A DNA stretch of 64,000 nt. Origin: Chitinophaga deserti (GTDB taxonomy: Bacteria > Bacteroidota > Bacteroidia > Chitinophagales > Chitinophagaceae). The notes beneath the pieces were generated by a model. The model ran no database searches and was not told the DNA's origin. It saw only the letters and a program-made list of their open reading frames with translations. The DNA lies in contig NZ_QFFK01000002.1 in assembly GCF_003149455.1 (NCBI RefSeq), forward strand, positions 372,001 to 436,000, given 5' to 3'. Made by a program: the position numbers and the translations under genes. This document shows positions 9,687 to 17,325 of this stretch, piece after piece (positions within the stretch are counted from its first letter, which is position 1; the number at the start of each line of letters is the position of its first letter).

Positions 9687-9783
9687 TGGCTGTTAAATTT
9701 TCCTTTTATCCTTTATCAGATACACTACGCCCACAAGCATCTAAGCCCTGGCTTATGCACCGTATTTTGCTTTGGGAACGGTT

Positions 9784-9791
9784 TAAAGATA
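9784..9791 (-). promoter_or_regulatory. Possible -7 element upstream of gltB
   Basis: On the minus strand this reads TATCTTTA, one mismatch from TAnnTTTG, about 97 nt upstream of the gltB ATG. The leader between it and the start is long enough for regulation, but I recognise no riboswitch in it. Confidence 0.3.
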
Positions 9792-9920
9792 CTAAAGGAA
9801 TGCGGTTTATTTTACAGAAAGTTTGATTAAAGCCCGAAAATTTAGAAAAATTTAAAATCGGCAGGTCTTTCATTTGATAAACATAAAAATTGAACCCCGG
9901 GTAGGGGCAGGACGGTTCAT

Positions 9921-9947
9921 AAAAAAGGCCGGGGTACAACCCCGGCC
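9921..9947 (-). terminator. Rho-independent terminator after GH10-like gene
   Basis: A perfect 9-bp stem (9927-9935 with 9939-9947) with a 3-nt loop is followed in the minus direction by six T residues. It lies about 30 nt beyond the stop of the secreted glycosylhydrolase-like gene. Confidence 0.9.
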
Positions 9948-9976
9948 GTGAATAACTTGTGTAAAAACAACAATAC

Positions 9977-11518
9977 CTATGGCGCAAACTCAAAGTGGAC
10001 GGACCCATTAGCGGATTCTACCCTCAACGGATCGCTGATCATGCTCTCGTTGTGCATACGGTCCAATGCCGTAACGATATAAATATAGTTGCGCCCTTTA
10101 ATATATGACCGGTCTATGAATACAGGGTCCGGCATCTGCTGAACAATAGACAGGATCTTTGTAGGATCATTCACATTCACCACCTGCCCTTCTTCAAACT
10201 TATATAATACATAACTCCGCGTCTGCTGCGTGGTATCATCATCAGCCCAGCGTATTTCCAGCCCACCCGCCTTTTCGAATGCATCAGTGAAATAGGGAGC
10301 CTTAGGTGCCACATTGTCGAGCCAGGGCATTGTGGGGAGCAGGGCCGGGTAGCGGTATAAATGGTTATGGAGCGAGTCGTTTATGCCGAGTGGATTGCCG
10401 TTGAAAGATCTGCTGCTGAAGAACACACTGCCATGAACCGTCTGGTAGGCACGTGTTGCCAGCACCTGGTTGGGCAGCTCGCGCGGATTTCTCCACATGG
10501 CGCTACTGCCGATACGGTAGGTTCCATGGCCGATATACATGTGGCGGCCGTAGGCATGCTTCGACCACCAGTCTACCAATACTTCATATGCAACCAGGCG
10601 GTGCCCAAATTCCCAATAGAGCTGCGGAGTGAGGTAATCGATCCAGCCGAGGCGCTGCCATTTGATAACATCTGCATAAAGATCGTCGTAGTTGGTAAGG
10701 CCCGCGCGGGTGGGGGAGCCCTGGAAATCTTTGTCCTGATTGCGCCATACGCCGAATGGACTGATCCCGAACTTTACCCAGGGCTTAGTTTCCTTGATGG
10801 TGCTGCTAAGCATCTGGATAATGGTGTCTACATTGTATCTGCGCCAGTCGTCGAGACCGCGGCCTTTGCCATACAGGCGGTAAGAGCCCTGGTCGGGAAA
10901 GTCGCGGCCGGGAAGGCGGTAAGGATAAAAGTAATCGTCGAAATGAACGGCATCGATATCATATCGCTTTACCACGTCACGGATTAATTCTGTAACATAT
11001 GAGCGGACTTCCGGAATACCGGGATCGAAATACTTCTTGTCTCCATAGGTAACGAACCACTGTGGCCGGGTGCGGGAGATGTGATTGTCTGCCACGCTGC
11101 TGCCGCGGATGTTGGCCACGGCACGGTAAGGGTTGAACCAGGCGTGGAACTCCATCCCACGTTTGTGCGTTTCCGTAATCATGAACTCCAGCGGGTCATA
11201 ATACGGCATAGGAGGCTGGCCCTGCTTTCCGGTGAGATATTCGCTCCATGGCTCGAAGGGAGAAGGGTAGAAGGCATCTGCTGCCGGCCTCACTTGGAAG
11301 ATGATGGCGTTCATGCCATTCCGCTGGTGGAAATCCAGCAGGTTAATAAATTCCTCGCGCTGTTGTTCGGGCGGCAATCCTTTTCGGGAGGGCCAGTCGA
11401 TGTTTGCTATCGTGGATATCCAGACAGCCCTGAACTCCCTTTTAGGAGGCAGTTGCGCCTTTGCGGGGCGTAGCAGGCCGCCGAACAGCAATATTCCGGT
11501 CAATATGTACTTCACCAT
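9977..11518 (-). CDS. Secreted family-10-like glycosyl hydrolase (GHL10/DUF187, YngK-like)
   Basis: The chosen start at 11518 gives a signal peptide (MVKYILTGILLFGGLLRPAKA) directly preceded by AGGA; the frame opens 19 codons further upstream but that extension is not signal-like. The mature protein begins with PPKREFRAVWISTIANIDWPS, the hallmark of the glycosylhydrolase-like 10 family (PF02638), a TIM-barrel family. Further conserved stretches are FQVRPAADAFYPS, AWFNPYRA, DIDAVHFDDYFYPY and GWIDYLTPQLYWEF, which hold the expected acidic residues. A C-terminal fibronectin-like region follows (about residues 405-505). Family members are linked to cleavage of peptidoglycan-type or uronic-acid glycans, but substrate here is unknown. 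It is exported to the periplasm or outside. Confidence 0.88.
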   Translation of the reverse strand: MVKYILTGILLFGGLLRPAKAQLPPKREFRAVWISTIANIDWPSRKGLPPEQQREEFINLLDFHQRNGMNAIIFQVRPAADAFYPSPFEPWSEYLTGKQGQPPMPYYDPLEFMITETHKRGMEFHAWFNPYRAVANIRGSSVADNHISRTRPQWFVTYGDKKYFDPGIPEVRSYVTELIRDVVKRYDIDAVHFDDYFYPYRLPGRDFPDQGSYRLYGKGRGLDDWRRYNVDTIIQMLSSTIKETKPWVKFGISPFGVWRNQDKDFQGSPTRAGLTNYDDLYADVIKWQRLGWIDYLTPQLYWEFGHRLVAYEVLVDWWSKHAYGRHMYIGHGTYRIGSSAMWRNPRELPNQVLATRAYQTVHGSVFFSSRSFNGNPLGINDSLHNHLYRYPALLPTMPWLDNVAPKAPYFTDAFEKAGGLEIRWADDDTTQQTRSYVLYKFEEGQVVNVNDPTKILSIVQQMPDPVFIDRSYIKGRNYIYIVTALDRMHNESMISDPLRVESANGSVHFEFAP

Positions 11519-11616
11519 TTCCTGTTTCGGTTTACCGTAAACTGCGAAAATAAAGTTCCGGTGGGCAAATCCCAAATGCAGGAAGGATTTGTATTTTGTA
11601 AGAAGAATCCACGCAT

Positions 11617-12624
11617 ATGAAAAAGCTTCTGCTACCAGGTCTTCTTTTACTTATCATGATATCATCCGCCCGGTCTCAATCTCCGGAGCGCGCAGCCACT
11701 GCACTGCTCGCGGAACTGGGGCCGGAGAAAGCGGCGAAAATGACCACCAGCTTTGATTCCGGGGAAAGAACCAGCTGGCATTTTGTACCGAAAGACAGGT
11801 TTGGCATCAGGCTGAAAGAGATGTCTGCAAAGCAACAGCAGCAGGCATTTGCCCTGGTGAACCTCTGCCTGAGTGCAGAGGGCGCCCGCAAAGCGAAGGG
11901 TGTTGTGTTGTTGGAATCGATTTTACGGGAAGTGGAAAAGCGGCCGCTCAACGATACTTACCGTGATTCCGGGAATTTTTATTTCGCCGTATTTGGTGTG
12001 CCCGATGGCAAAGCTCCGTGGGGCCTCCGGATGGAAGGGCATCATGTTTCACTCAACTTTACTATTTACAAAGGACAGATACTGTCTGCCGCTCCGGGTT
12101 TCCTCGGGGCTAATCCGGCAATTGTACCGGAAGGCCCGGCCAAAGGGCATCAGCTGCTGAAGGAAGAAACGGTGTTGGCTTTTGCGCTGGTGAATGGTTT
12201 GAGCGATACGCAGCAACAGGTGGCAGTAGTGGCAACGAAAGCCCCGGCCGATATTATCACCGGCAACAAGCGGAATGCCTGGCAGCTTGAGCCGCCGGGG
12301 ATAGCCTGGCAGGATCTGAAGCCGGAACAGCAACGGCAGCTTCGTGCGCTGATAGTTGTTTACATTGGCCGGTATACACGGCTGATGAAAGATATTTTAT
12401 GGAAAGAGATTGAATCTGCGGGTACTGGGAACATCCGGTTTGCGTGGGCTGGCGGAAAGGTGTGGGGAGAAGGTCATTACTATCGCATTCAGGGGCCTAC
12501 CTTCCTGATCGAGTACGACAACACGCAAAACAATGGTAATCATGTGCATTCCGTATTCCGGGAGCTTAAAAATGATTTTGGGGATGATGCACTGAAGGAA
12601 CATTACAAAACCGCACATCGCTGA
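11617..12624 (+). CDS. Exported DUF3500 domain protein
   Basis: This 335-residue protein begins with a clear signal peptide (MKKLLLPGLLLLIMISSARS). The mature part matches the DUF3500 pattern: WHFVPKDRFGIRLKEM, a repeated-helix segment, then GLRMEGHHVSLNFTI and, near the C-terminus, IRFAWAGG followed by YRIQGPTFLIEYDNTQNNGNHVHSVFRE. The histidine-rich motifs GHHVSLN and NHVHSVFRE could bind metal, but that is inference; the family has no established biochemical role. It stands alone, diverging from the glycosylhydrolase-like gene. A near -7 element (TATTTTG) lies about 20 nt upstream. Its 3' flank carries an 11-nt repeat array. Confidence 0.82.
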   Translation: MKKLLLPGLLLLIMISSARSQSPERAATALLAELGPEKAAKMTTSFDSGERTSWHFVPKDRFGIRLKEMSAKQQQQAFALVNLCLSAEGARKAKGVVLLESILREVEKRPLNDTYRDSGNFYFAVFGVPDGKAPWGLRMEGHHVSLNFTIYKGQILSAAPGFLGANPAIVPEGPAKGHQLLKEETVLAFALVNGLSDTQQQVAVVATKAPADIITGNKRNAWQLEPPGIAWQDLKPEQQRQLRALIVVYIGRYTRLMKDILWKEIESAGTGNIRFAWAGGKVWGEGHYYRIQGPTFLIEYDNTQNNGNHVHSVFRELKNDFGDDALKEHYKTAHR

Positions 12625-12646
12625 TTTTATAATCCTGGAAATTACT

Positions 12647-12745
12647 CGCTCATCGTACGCTAATCGCGCTCTAACAGTACTCTAACCGTATTGTAACAGT
12701 ATTAGCGTGGTAGTAGCTTAGTAGTAGTAAAGCAGGGATACAGTA
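12647..12745. repeat. Degenerate 11-nt tandem repeat array A
   Basis: Nine consecutive 11-nt units can be laid end to end without gaps from 12647 to 12745. The clearest are the third to fifth (12669-12701), with consensus yTsTAACmGTA; several later units also end in GTA. The array lies in the spacer between the convergent DUF3500 gene and mgsA. It codes for nothing visible and is not a CRISPR (no spacers). Confidence 0.75.
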
Positions 12746-12825
12746 TTGAGTATGGATGGAGAAACTATCCTAAGTATCGGTTGATTTACAGATACTTATG
12801 GTAGAATTTGGGGAAACCCCGGCTT

Positions 12826-13278
12826 TTACACCTTCCGCCCCAGGTATTGGCTATAATCCGGGAGGATCACGGTGTACTCCTGGTGCATCAGGGGGGAGGT
12901 CATCAGGAAATCGGCCGATGCCCGGTTGCTGGCCATAGGGATGTTCCAAACCACGCCCAGCCGCAGCAGGGCTTTAATGTCCGGATCGTGGGGCAGGGCC
13001 TCCATAGGATCCCAGAAGAAGATAATTACATCGATACGGCCTTCGGCCACAGCTGCGCCTATCTGCTGATCGCCGCCAAGCGGGCCGCTGAGCAGCTTGC
13101 GGACAGAAACGTCGAGCGCCTCTTCGATAATCTTTCCCGTAGTACCGGTAGCATACAATTCATGACGTGCAAGCACGGTTTTGTTGTACACCGCCCATTC
13201 CAGCAGTTCCGCTTTCTTATGATCGTGCGCAATCAGTGCTATCCTTTTGCGGGCATGCAGGGTTTTAGTCTGTGACAT
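12826..13278 (-). CDS. mgsA: Methylglyoxal synthase
   Basis: The 150-residue protein converts dihydroxyacetone phosphate to methylglyoxal and phosphate in the cytosol, a bypass of lower glycolysis. The motifs match the family closely: HDHKKAELLEW near the N-terminus, GPLGGDQQIGA with D70, and PHDPDIKALLRL with H97 and D100, equivalent to the catalytic Asp71, His98 and Asp101 of the Escherichia coli enzyme. I chose the ATG at 13278 because it gives the family's usual N-terminus and length; the frame extends 19 codons upstream without family similarity. A TATTTTTG promoter element ends 4 nt before this ATG, which suggests a leaderless transcript and supports the start. The gene stands alone. 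Confidence 0.95.
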   Translation of the reverse strand: MSQTKTLHARKRIALIAHDHKKAELLEWAVYNKTVLARHELYATGTTGKIIEEALDVSVRKLLSGPLGGDQQIGAAVAEGRIDVIIFFWDPMEALPHDPDIKALLRLGVVWNIPMASNRASADFLMTSPLMHQEYTVILPDYSQYLGRKV

Positions 13279-13282
13279 ATTG

Positions 13283-13290
13283 CAAAAATA
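13283..13290 (-). promoter_or_regulatory. -7 promoter element of mgsA
   Basis: The minus strand reads TATTTTTG, an exact TAnnTTTG match, with only 4 nt between its G and the mgsA ATG. If the element is centred near -7, transcription would begin at or next to the start codon. Confidence 0.5.
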
Positions 13291-13342
13291 TGCCTGTTTC
13301 CTGAGGATACAAGTTCCGCCGGGCATTCTCGCCAAATTTTGT

Positions 13343-13350
13343 TAATTTTG
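13343..13350 (+). promoter_or_regulatory. -7 promoter element of the Nfu-type gene
   Basis: TAATTTTG matches TAnnTTTG exactly and lies 23 nt upstream of the ATG at 13374. Together with the mgsA element it forms a divergent promoter pair about 50 nt apart. Confidence 0.55.
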
Positions 13351-13373
13351 CAAGAGATAAAATTGGACTAATA

Positions 13374-13955
13374 ATGATCAAAACAGGAAATCCCATCATC
13401 AGTATCTATACGGAAATGACGCCGAATCCGGAAACGATGAAGTTTGTGGCGAACAAGCTCCTGTATCCGAATAAATCCATCGATTTTCCCGATGCAGCCA
13501 GCACCGGCCCGAGCCCCCTCGCAGCCGAGCTCTTCACATTCCCCTTCATCCGTGGCGTTTTCATCGCGAGCAACTTTGTGACGCTCACGAAAACAAACGA
13601 TACCGATTGGGCAGACGTGATCCCCACCATCCGCCAGTTCCTCAAAGAATACCTGGAAGATAACCGTGCGGTGATCAACGAAGATGAAATTAAAGCGGCT
13701 CCGGTTATGAGCGGCGACGAAAGCGACGTAGTTCAGCGGATCAAAGAACTGCTGGAAAACGCCGTGAAGCCCGCTGTTGAAATGGACGGCGGCGCCATCC
13801 AGTTCAAAAACTACGAAGATGGCGTGGTTACGGTAATCCTGCAGGGTTCCTGCTCCGGTTGCCCGTCTTCCATGATCACCCTCAAATCCGGCATCGAAGG
13901 AATCATGAAACGCATGATCCCCGAAGTAAAGGAAGTGGTAGCCGAAACTGAATAA
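13374..13955 (+). CDS. Nfu/NifU-type Fe-S cluster carrier
   Basis: This 193-residue protein has two domains. The N-terminal part (about residues 8-95) matches the Nfu N-terminal domain, with YTEMTPNPETMKFVANK and the LFTFPFIRGVFI stretch. The C-terminal part (about residues 115-190) is the NifU-like scaffold domain, with GGAIQFKNYEDGVV and the cluster-binding CxxC in GSCSGCPSSMITLKSGIE. Such proteins receive a 4Fe-4S cluster from the assembly machinery and deliver it to target enzymes. The gene is not next to suf or isc genes here; it has its own promoter and a terminator at 13982-14014. The start ATG is the first in frame after the promoter. Confidence 0.93.
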   Translation: MIKTGNPIISIYTEMTPNPETMKFVANKLLYPNKSIDFPDAASTGPSPLAAELFTFPFIRGVFIASNFVTLTKTNDTDWADVIPTIRQFLKEYLEDNRAVINEDEIKAAPVMSGDESDVVQRIKELLENAVKPAVEMDGGAIQFKNYEDGVVTVILQGSCSGCPSSMITLKSGIEGIMKRMIPEVKEVVAETE

Positions 13956-13981
13956 GCCATAGTTGAGTGAATGATAGTGTT

Positions 13982-14014
13982 AAAGGGGCCGTCTCATACA
14001 GAGGCGGCCCCTTT
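13982..14014 (+). terminator. Terminator after the Nfu-type gene
   Basis: A 10-bp stem (13982-13991 with 14005-14014) beginning AAAGGGGCCG with an imperfect inner stem lies 27 nt past the stop codon. The T-tract is only the TTT inside the stem, so efficiency is uncertain. Confidence 0.7.
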
Positions 14015-14057
14015 GCTATGTACCCCCTTCTAAAAAGATGTCAGAAATACTGAAAAA

Positions 14058-14167
14058 GGCAGTCAACACGTACTCTGGAGGCCGTCTAAAGGTAGTGTAA
14101 AGGCAGTCTGCACCTAGTAGAAAGGTATCCCAAAGGCAGTGACAAGGCAGTCAAGAGGCAGGAATCG
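14058..14167. repeat. Degenerate 11-nt tandem repeat array B
   Basis: Ten 11-nt units run without gaps from 14058 to 14167; the consensus is GGCAGTCTAAA. Units at 14058, 14102, 14135 and 14146 start GGCAGT, and others differ at one to six positions. The array sits in the 360-nt spacer between the Nfu-type gene and the PNGase F gene. No ORF, CRISPR spacer or RNA gene is visible. Confidence 0.85.
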
Positions 14168-14172
14168 CACCC

Positions 14173-14213
14173 CAAAACGGCCAAAAGCGGCCAAAACGGC
14201 CATTTCATTTGGC
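14173..14213. repeat. Short CGGCCAAAA repeat cluster
   Basis: Directly after array B there are three close copies of a 9-10-nt word (AAAACGGCC or AAAAGCGGCC), followed by GGCCATTTCATTTGGCC, itself an inverted repeat. It looks like a second, different repeat type in the same spacer. Confidence 0.6.
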
Positions 14214-14272
14214 CACATATCCTTACCTGCCTACTTTCATCATGCAGATGCCCCGTTTTTCGTTTTGTTGTG

Positions 14273-14280
14273 TAGATTTG
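14273..14280 (+). promoter_or_regulatory. -7 promoter element of the PNGase F gene
   Basis: TAGATTTG is an exact TAnnTTTG match, 35 nt upstream of the ATG at 14316. It separates the PNGase F gene from the repeats and the Nfu-type terminator upstream. Confidence 0.5.
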
Positions 14281-14315
14281 GGGCTTTGCACATTTGCAAC
14301 ATCAAACAGTGAATA

Positions 14316-15989
14316 ATGATTAAAGGATTTTTCATCGGATGCACGCTGGCGCTGGCGGGTATTTCCGCAATTGCGCAGCAGACAGACGCCGTGGTGACCT
14401 ACGGTTTCCGTAACAACGGAAAAGAAGGCCGTGGCGAACAAACACTCCTCATTCAGGGCAAGCGCGTAACCGTGGTCCCCAACGGACGGCAAACGGAACT
14501 GCAATATCTCAGCTATGCAGACAAAGCAACCTACCAGCTCCTTCAGGGTAAAGGCGGCACTTTCACATTGAAGAAACCTTTCGGTGAATATGTGAAGCCC
14601 GAACTGCTCCCGGGTATTGATACCGTGGCAGGCATCCCCTGCAAAAAGGCGAAAGCCATCATCCGTTCCAATACCATCGAGATCTGGTATACCGACGCTC
14701 TTGCCATCAAAGGAAGCCCGCAGATTTCTATTGCACCGGGTCTGGGCCTGATCCTCAAGATCGTCCGCAACGGTAACAGCGAAACCTTCGCTAAAAAGGT
14801 GGAATACCGGAAAGTAACGAATGAAGAACTGAAATGGCCTGCATCCTGGGGCAAACTCGTGTCCGAACCGGCTTATCAGCGTCAGGTGATAGACAGCCGT
14901 TATGCTACCCTGCCCATCTTCGAACAGGAGCAAATCAGCTGGGGAAACAAGATTGATAACCCTACCGGCTACCCGCTGAATGCAACCTACCATTTCGCAG
15001 GCGGCACCGTGATACTGAAGAAAATAAATCTTCCCGCAGTAAAAGGCGGCCAGCGCCTCTTCGCGGAACTGGTGCAATATTCCAACGGCGATGCATATGA
15101 CCGTACGGGTTCAGTATTCGTAGTGCCTACAGACAAAGCCCGCAGCTTCCTGGAAGGACTGGAGAAAGGCGCCGGTGTATTGCCTTCTTTCAAAGGCCGC
15201 AACGGGAAAACCTATCAGGGCTATGTTTCTACAGACGATTACAATGCCCCGCTCGAAGTAATGCGCTTCTTCACACCCTTCGGCGTTCGCCAGTTCAACA
15301 AACAGGTGCAGATAGAAGGGTATAACTGGGCAGACTCTGCTGTGTTCAAACAGGATATTACCGACCTGGCTCCCCGCCTGCAGGGCGATGTTTATATCGG
15401 TATTTACATTGGCAACTACGACAAAGGCGGGCACAAAGCCAGTCTTTCCTTCAAATATTACCCCGGCTATGATGGTGGCGAAGGCCGCCCCGAGCCTAAG
15501 AAGTGGGTACAACCGGTGTTTAACTCTACCAATGTGATGGAAATGGCCGGACAGGAATATGCCACCTTCTTCGACCAGGATTCGCTGACAGTGACGGTGG
15601 AAGTACCACAGGGTGTGAAAAACCTTAAGCTGCGCTATATTACAACCGGCCATGGCGGCTGGGGCGGCGGCGATGAGTTTAACCCCAAGCTCAACGAAAT
15701 ATTTGTGGACGGCCAGCGTGCCTATCATTTCTTCCCCTGGAGAGAAGATTGTGCTACCTACCGCCTGCTGAACCCTGCGTCGGGCAATTTCGGCAACGGC
15801 CTTTCTTCATCAGATTTAAGCCGCTCTAACTGGTGCCCCGGTACTTTAACATTGCCGGTTGATGTACCTTTGCCGCAGCTCACACCGGGCAAACATACCA
15901 TCCAGGTAACGATACCGCTGGGGAAACCCGAAGGCGGCAGCTTCAGTTTCTGGAATGTTTCCGGGGTGCTGATCGGCGATCAGGAGTAA
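14316..15989 (+). CDS. Secreted peptide-N-glycosidase F (PNGase F, two-part type II-like)
   Basis: The 557-residue protein has a signal peptide (cleavage near residue 21). Residues about 25-190 form an extra N-terminal domain not present in classical PNGase F; it may correspond to the bowl-like domain of type II PNGases. Residues about 215-400 and 405-557 are the two jelly-roll halves. D262 in GDAYDRTGSVFV aligns with catalytic Asp60 of the Elizabethkingia enzyme, and E454 in GGWGGGDEF aligns with Glu206. The Glu118 position appears to be Gly. The C-terminal LSSSDLSRSNWCPG is the family signature. The enzyme releases N-glycans from asparagine of glycoproteins in the periplasm or outside. It ends at the 16003-16027 terminator. 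Confidence 0.9.
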   Translation: MIKGFFIGCTLALAGISAIAQQTDAVVTYGFRNNGKEGRGEQTLLIQGKRVTVVPNGRQTELQYLSYADKATYQLLQGKGGTFTLKKPFGEYVKPELLPGIDTVAGIPCKKAKAIIRSNTIEIWYTDALAIKGSPQISIAPGLGLILKIVRNGNSETFAKKVEYRKVTNEELKWPASWGKLVSEPAYQRQVIDSRYATLPIFEQEQISWGNKIDNPTGYPLNATYHFAGGTVILKKINLPAVKGGQRLFAELVQYSNGDAYDRTGSVFVVPTDKARSFLEGLEKGAGVLPSFKGRNGKTYQGYVSTDDYNAPLEVMRFFTPFGVRQFNKQVQIEGYNWADSAVFKQDITDLAPRLQGDVYIGIYIGNYDKGGHKASLSFKYYPGYDGGEGRPEPKKWVQPVFNSTNVMEMAGQEYATFFDQDSLTVTVEVPQGVKNLKLRYITTGHGGWGGGDEFNPKLNEIFVDGQRAYHFFPWREDCATYRLLNPASGNFGNGLSSSDLSRSNWCPGTLTLPVDVPLPQLTPGKHTIQVTIPLGKPEGGSFSFWNVSGVLIGDQE

Positions 15990-16002
15990 GATTATTAACA
16001 AG

Positions 16003-16027
16003 GGCCGCCGCCATGGCGGCCTTTTTT
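16003..16027 (+). terminator. Terminator between the PNGase F gene and pnuC
   Basis: A 7-bp perfect GC stem (16003-16009 with 16015-16021) and 5-nt loop is followed by six T residues. It ends only 7 nt before the pnuC ATG, so it is also the whole visible leader of pnuC. Confidence 0.9.
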
Positions 16028-16034
16028 ACTTTAT

Positions 16035-16658
16035 ATGGCAACATTCTTTCAGGAAGTAATAGACGGTTTCAGACTAATGACGTGGCAGGAAGCCACCGGC
16101 GTGATTTTCGGTATCATCAGCGTTTTTTGTTCGCGCGCCAACAGCATATGGGTATACCCCACCGGACTCATCAGTACCGGTATCTATACATTTCTGTTCG
16201 CACAACCCGCTGTAGGGTTATATGCGGAAGCAGGACTAAATGCTTATTATTTCATCATGAGCGTATACGGCTGGTATAACTGGACGCGGCAAAGGAACGG
16301 GACCAGCGTGGTAGAGATTTCATGGATGAACCGGCGCGACTGGCAGATTGCCATTGGCATCGTAGCTGTAGGCTGGCTGTTTATCTGGTTTGTACTTAAA
16401 ACGTATACAGACAGTACGGTTCCGGTACTGGATGCGCTGGTATCGGCTACGGCATGGAGTGGCATGTGGCTGCTGGCGAAGCGGAAGATCGAGAACTGGC
16501 TGATGCTGAATGTTTCGAATTTCATTGCCGTTCCGCTTTTGCTCTACAAAGGACTTGCACCAACAGCGGTATTAACCGTAATTTTGTTCATCGTGGCCGT
16601 CAACGGATATTTCCACTGGCGCCGCATCTACCGCGAACAGCTAAACGAACCTGTGTGA
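16035..16658 (+). CDS. pnuC: PnuC-type nicotinamide riboside transporter
   Basis: This 207-residue membrane protein has about seven hydrophobic segments and the PnuC pattern, including an N-terminal EATGVIFGIISVFCSRANSI and the substrate-pocket region YGWYNW. PnuC proteins carry nicotinamide riboside across the inner membrane by facilitated diffusion and rely on phosphorylation inside the cell. That fits the downstream gene, a NadR-like ribosylnicotinamide kinase whose GTG start overlaps the pnuC stop by 4 nt. No thiamine (TPP) or NAD riboswitch is visible; upstream is only a terminator hairpin, so the promoter is not obvious. A thiamine-type PnuT is less likely given the kinase partner. Confidence 0.9.
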   Translation: MATFFQEVIDGFRLMTWQEATGVIFGIISVFCSRANSIWVYPTGLISTGIYTFLFAQPAVGLYAEAGLNAYYFIMSVYGWYNWTRQRNGTSVVEISWMNRRDWQIAIGIVAVGWLFIWFVLKTYTDSTVPVLDALVSATAWSGMWLLAKRKIENWLMLNVSNFIAVPLLLYKGLAPTAVLTVILFIVAVNGYFHWRRIYREQLNEPV

Positions 16659-17176
16659 AGAGAATCGTTGTCATAGGCCCGGAGTCTACCGGGAAGAGTA
16701 CCCTCAGCCAGCAACTGGCTGCCCTGTATAAAACGGAATGGGTGCCTGAGTATGCACGCACTTACCTGGAAACACTGGGCAGGCCTTACATACAGGAAGA
16801 TCTGTGGCACATGGCGCAGGGGCAGCTGGCGGCTGAAGATGCTGCTGCTGCACGAGGAAAGGAACTGATTGTTTGCGACACCGATCTTTACGTCATCAAA
16901 GTTTGGAGCGAAGCCAAGTATGGCGACTGCGACCCGCGCATTCTGGAGCTCATTGCTCAAAGAAAGTACGACGGGTATTTACTTACCTATATCGATATTC
17001 CCTGGGAAGATGACCCGCTCCGGGAACACCCCCTCCCCGAAGAACGCACTTACTATTATAATATTTACCGCGACATTGTGATCAATTCCGGAACTCCCTG
17101 GGCAGATATCAGGGGTGATTATGACCAAAGACTCCGGTCTGCAGCCGAGGCTGTGCGTGAAATGATGAAAAAATAG
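16655..17176 (+). CDS. NadR-like ribosylnicotinamide kinase (AAA family ATPase)
   Basis: The frame is open far upstream across pnuC, but the real start is the GTG at 16655, giving MKRIVVIGPESTGKSTLSQ, with the P-loop GPESTGKST at the N-terminus as in the kinase domain of NadR. This yields 173 residues. Other family features are VPEYARTYLE, VCDTDLYVIKVWSE and DIPWEDDPLREHP, where the last resembles the lid and substrate loop of NadR kinases. There is no N-terminal nucleotidyltransferase or DNA-binding domain, so it should only phosphorylate nicotinamide riboside to NMN. The GTGA overlap with the pnuC stop implies translational coupling: transport and trapping are made together. Confidence 0.9.
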   Translation: MKRIVVIGPESTGKSTLSQQLAALYKTEWVPEYARTYLETLGRPYIQEDLWHMAQGQLAAEDAAAARGKELIVCDTDLYVIKVWSEAKYGDCDPRILELIAQRKYDGYLLTYIDIPWEDDPLREHPLPEERTYYYNIYRDIVINSGTPWADIRGDYDQRLRSAAEAVREMMKK

Positions 17177-17325
17177 AGTAGAAAGGCCCTTTTTTACACT
17201 GGTTCGCTGAAACCCTTACTGCTAAGCTTTCTGGTGATTTGACACAATTCCCCCGATTTTTAAAAAAGCCCGATTTTAAATTAGTGGAAGAAATACACAA
17301 ATATGAAATTGAGCGGGAATAAGGC

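Noticed and set aside
15990..16034. A riboswitch controlling pnuC
   Set aside because: Only 45 nt are available and almost all are a terminator hairpin; no TPP or NAD riboswitch core can fit.
16454..16654. A longer N-terminus for the NadR-like kinase reaching into pnuC
   Set aside because: The extension is the out-of-frame reading of pnuC; the P-loop at the GTG start is where the family begins.
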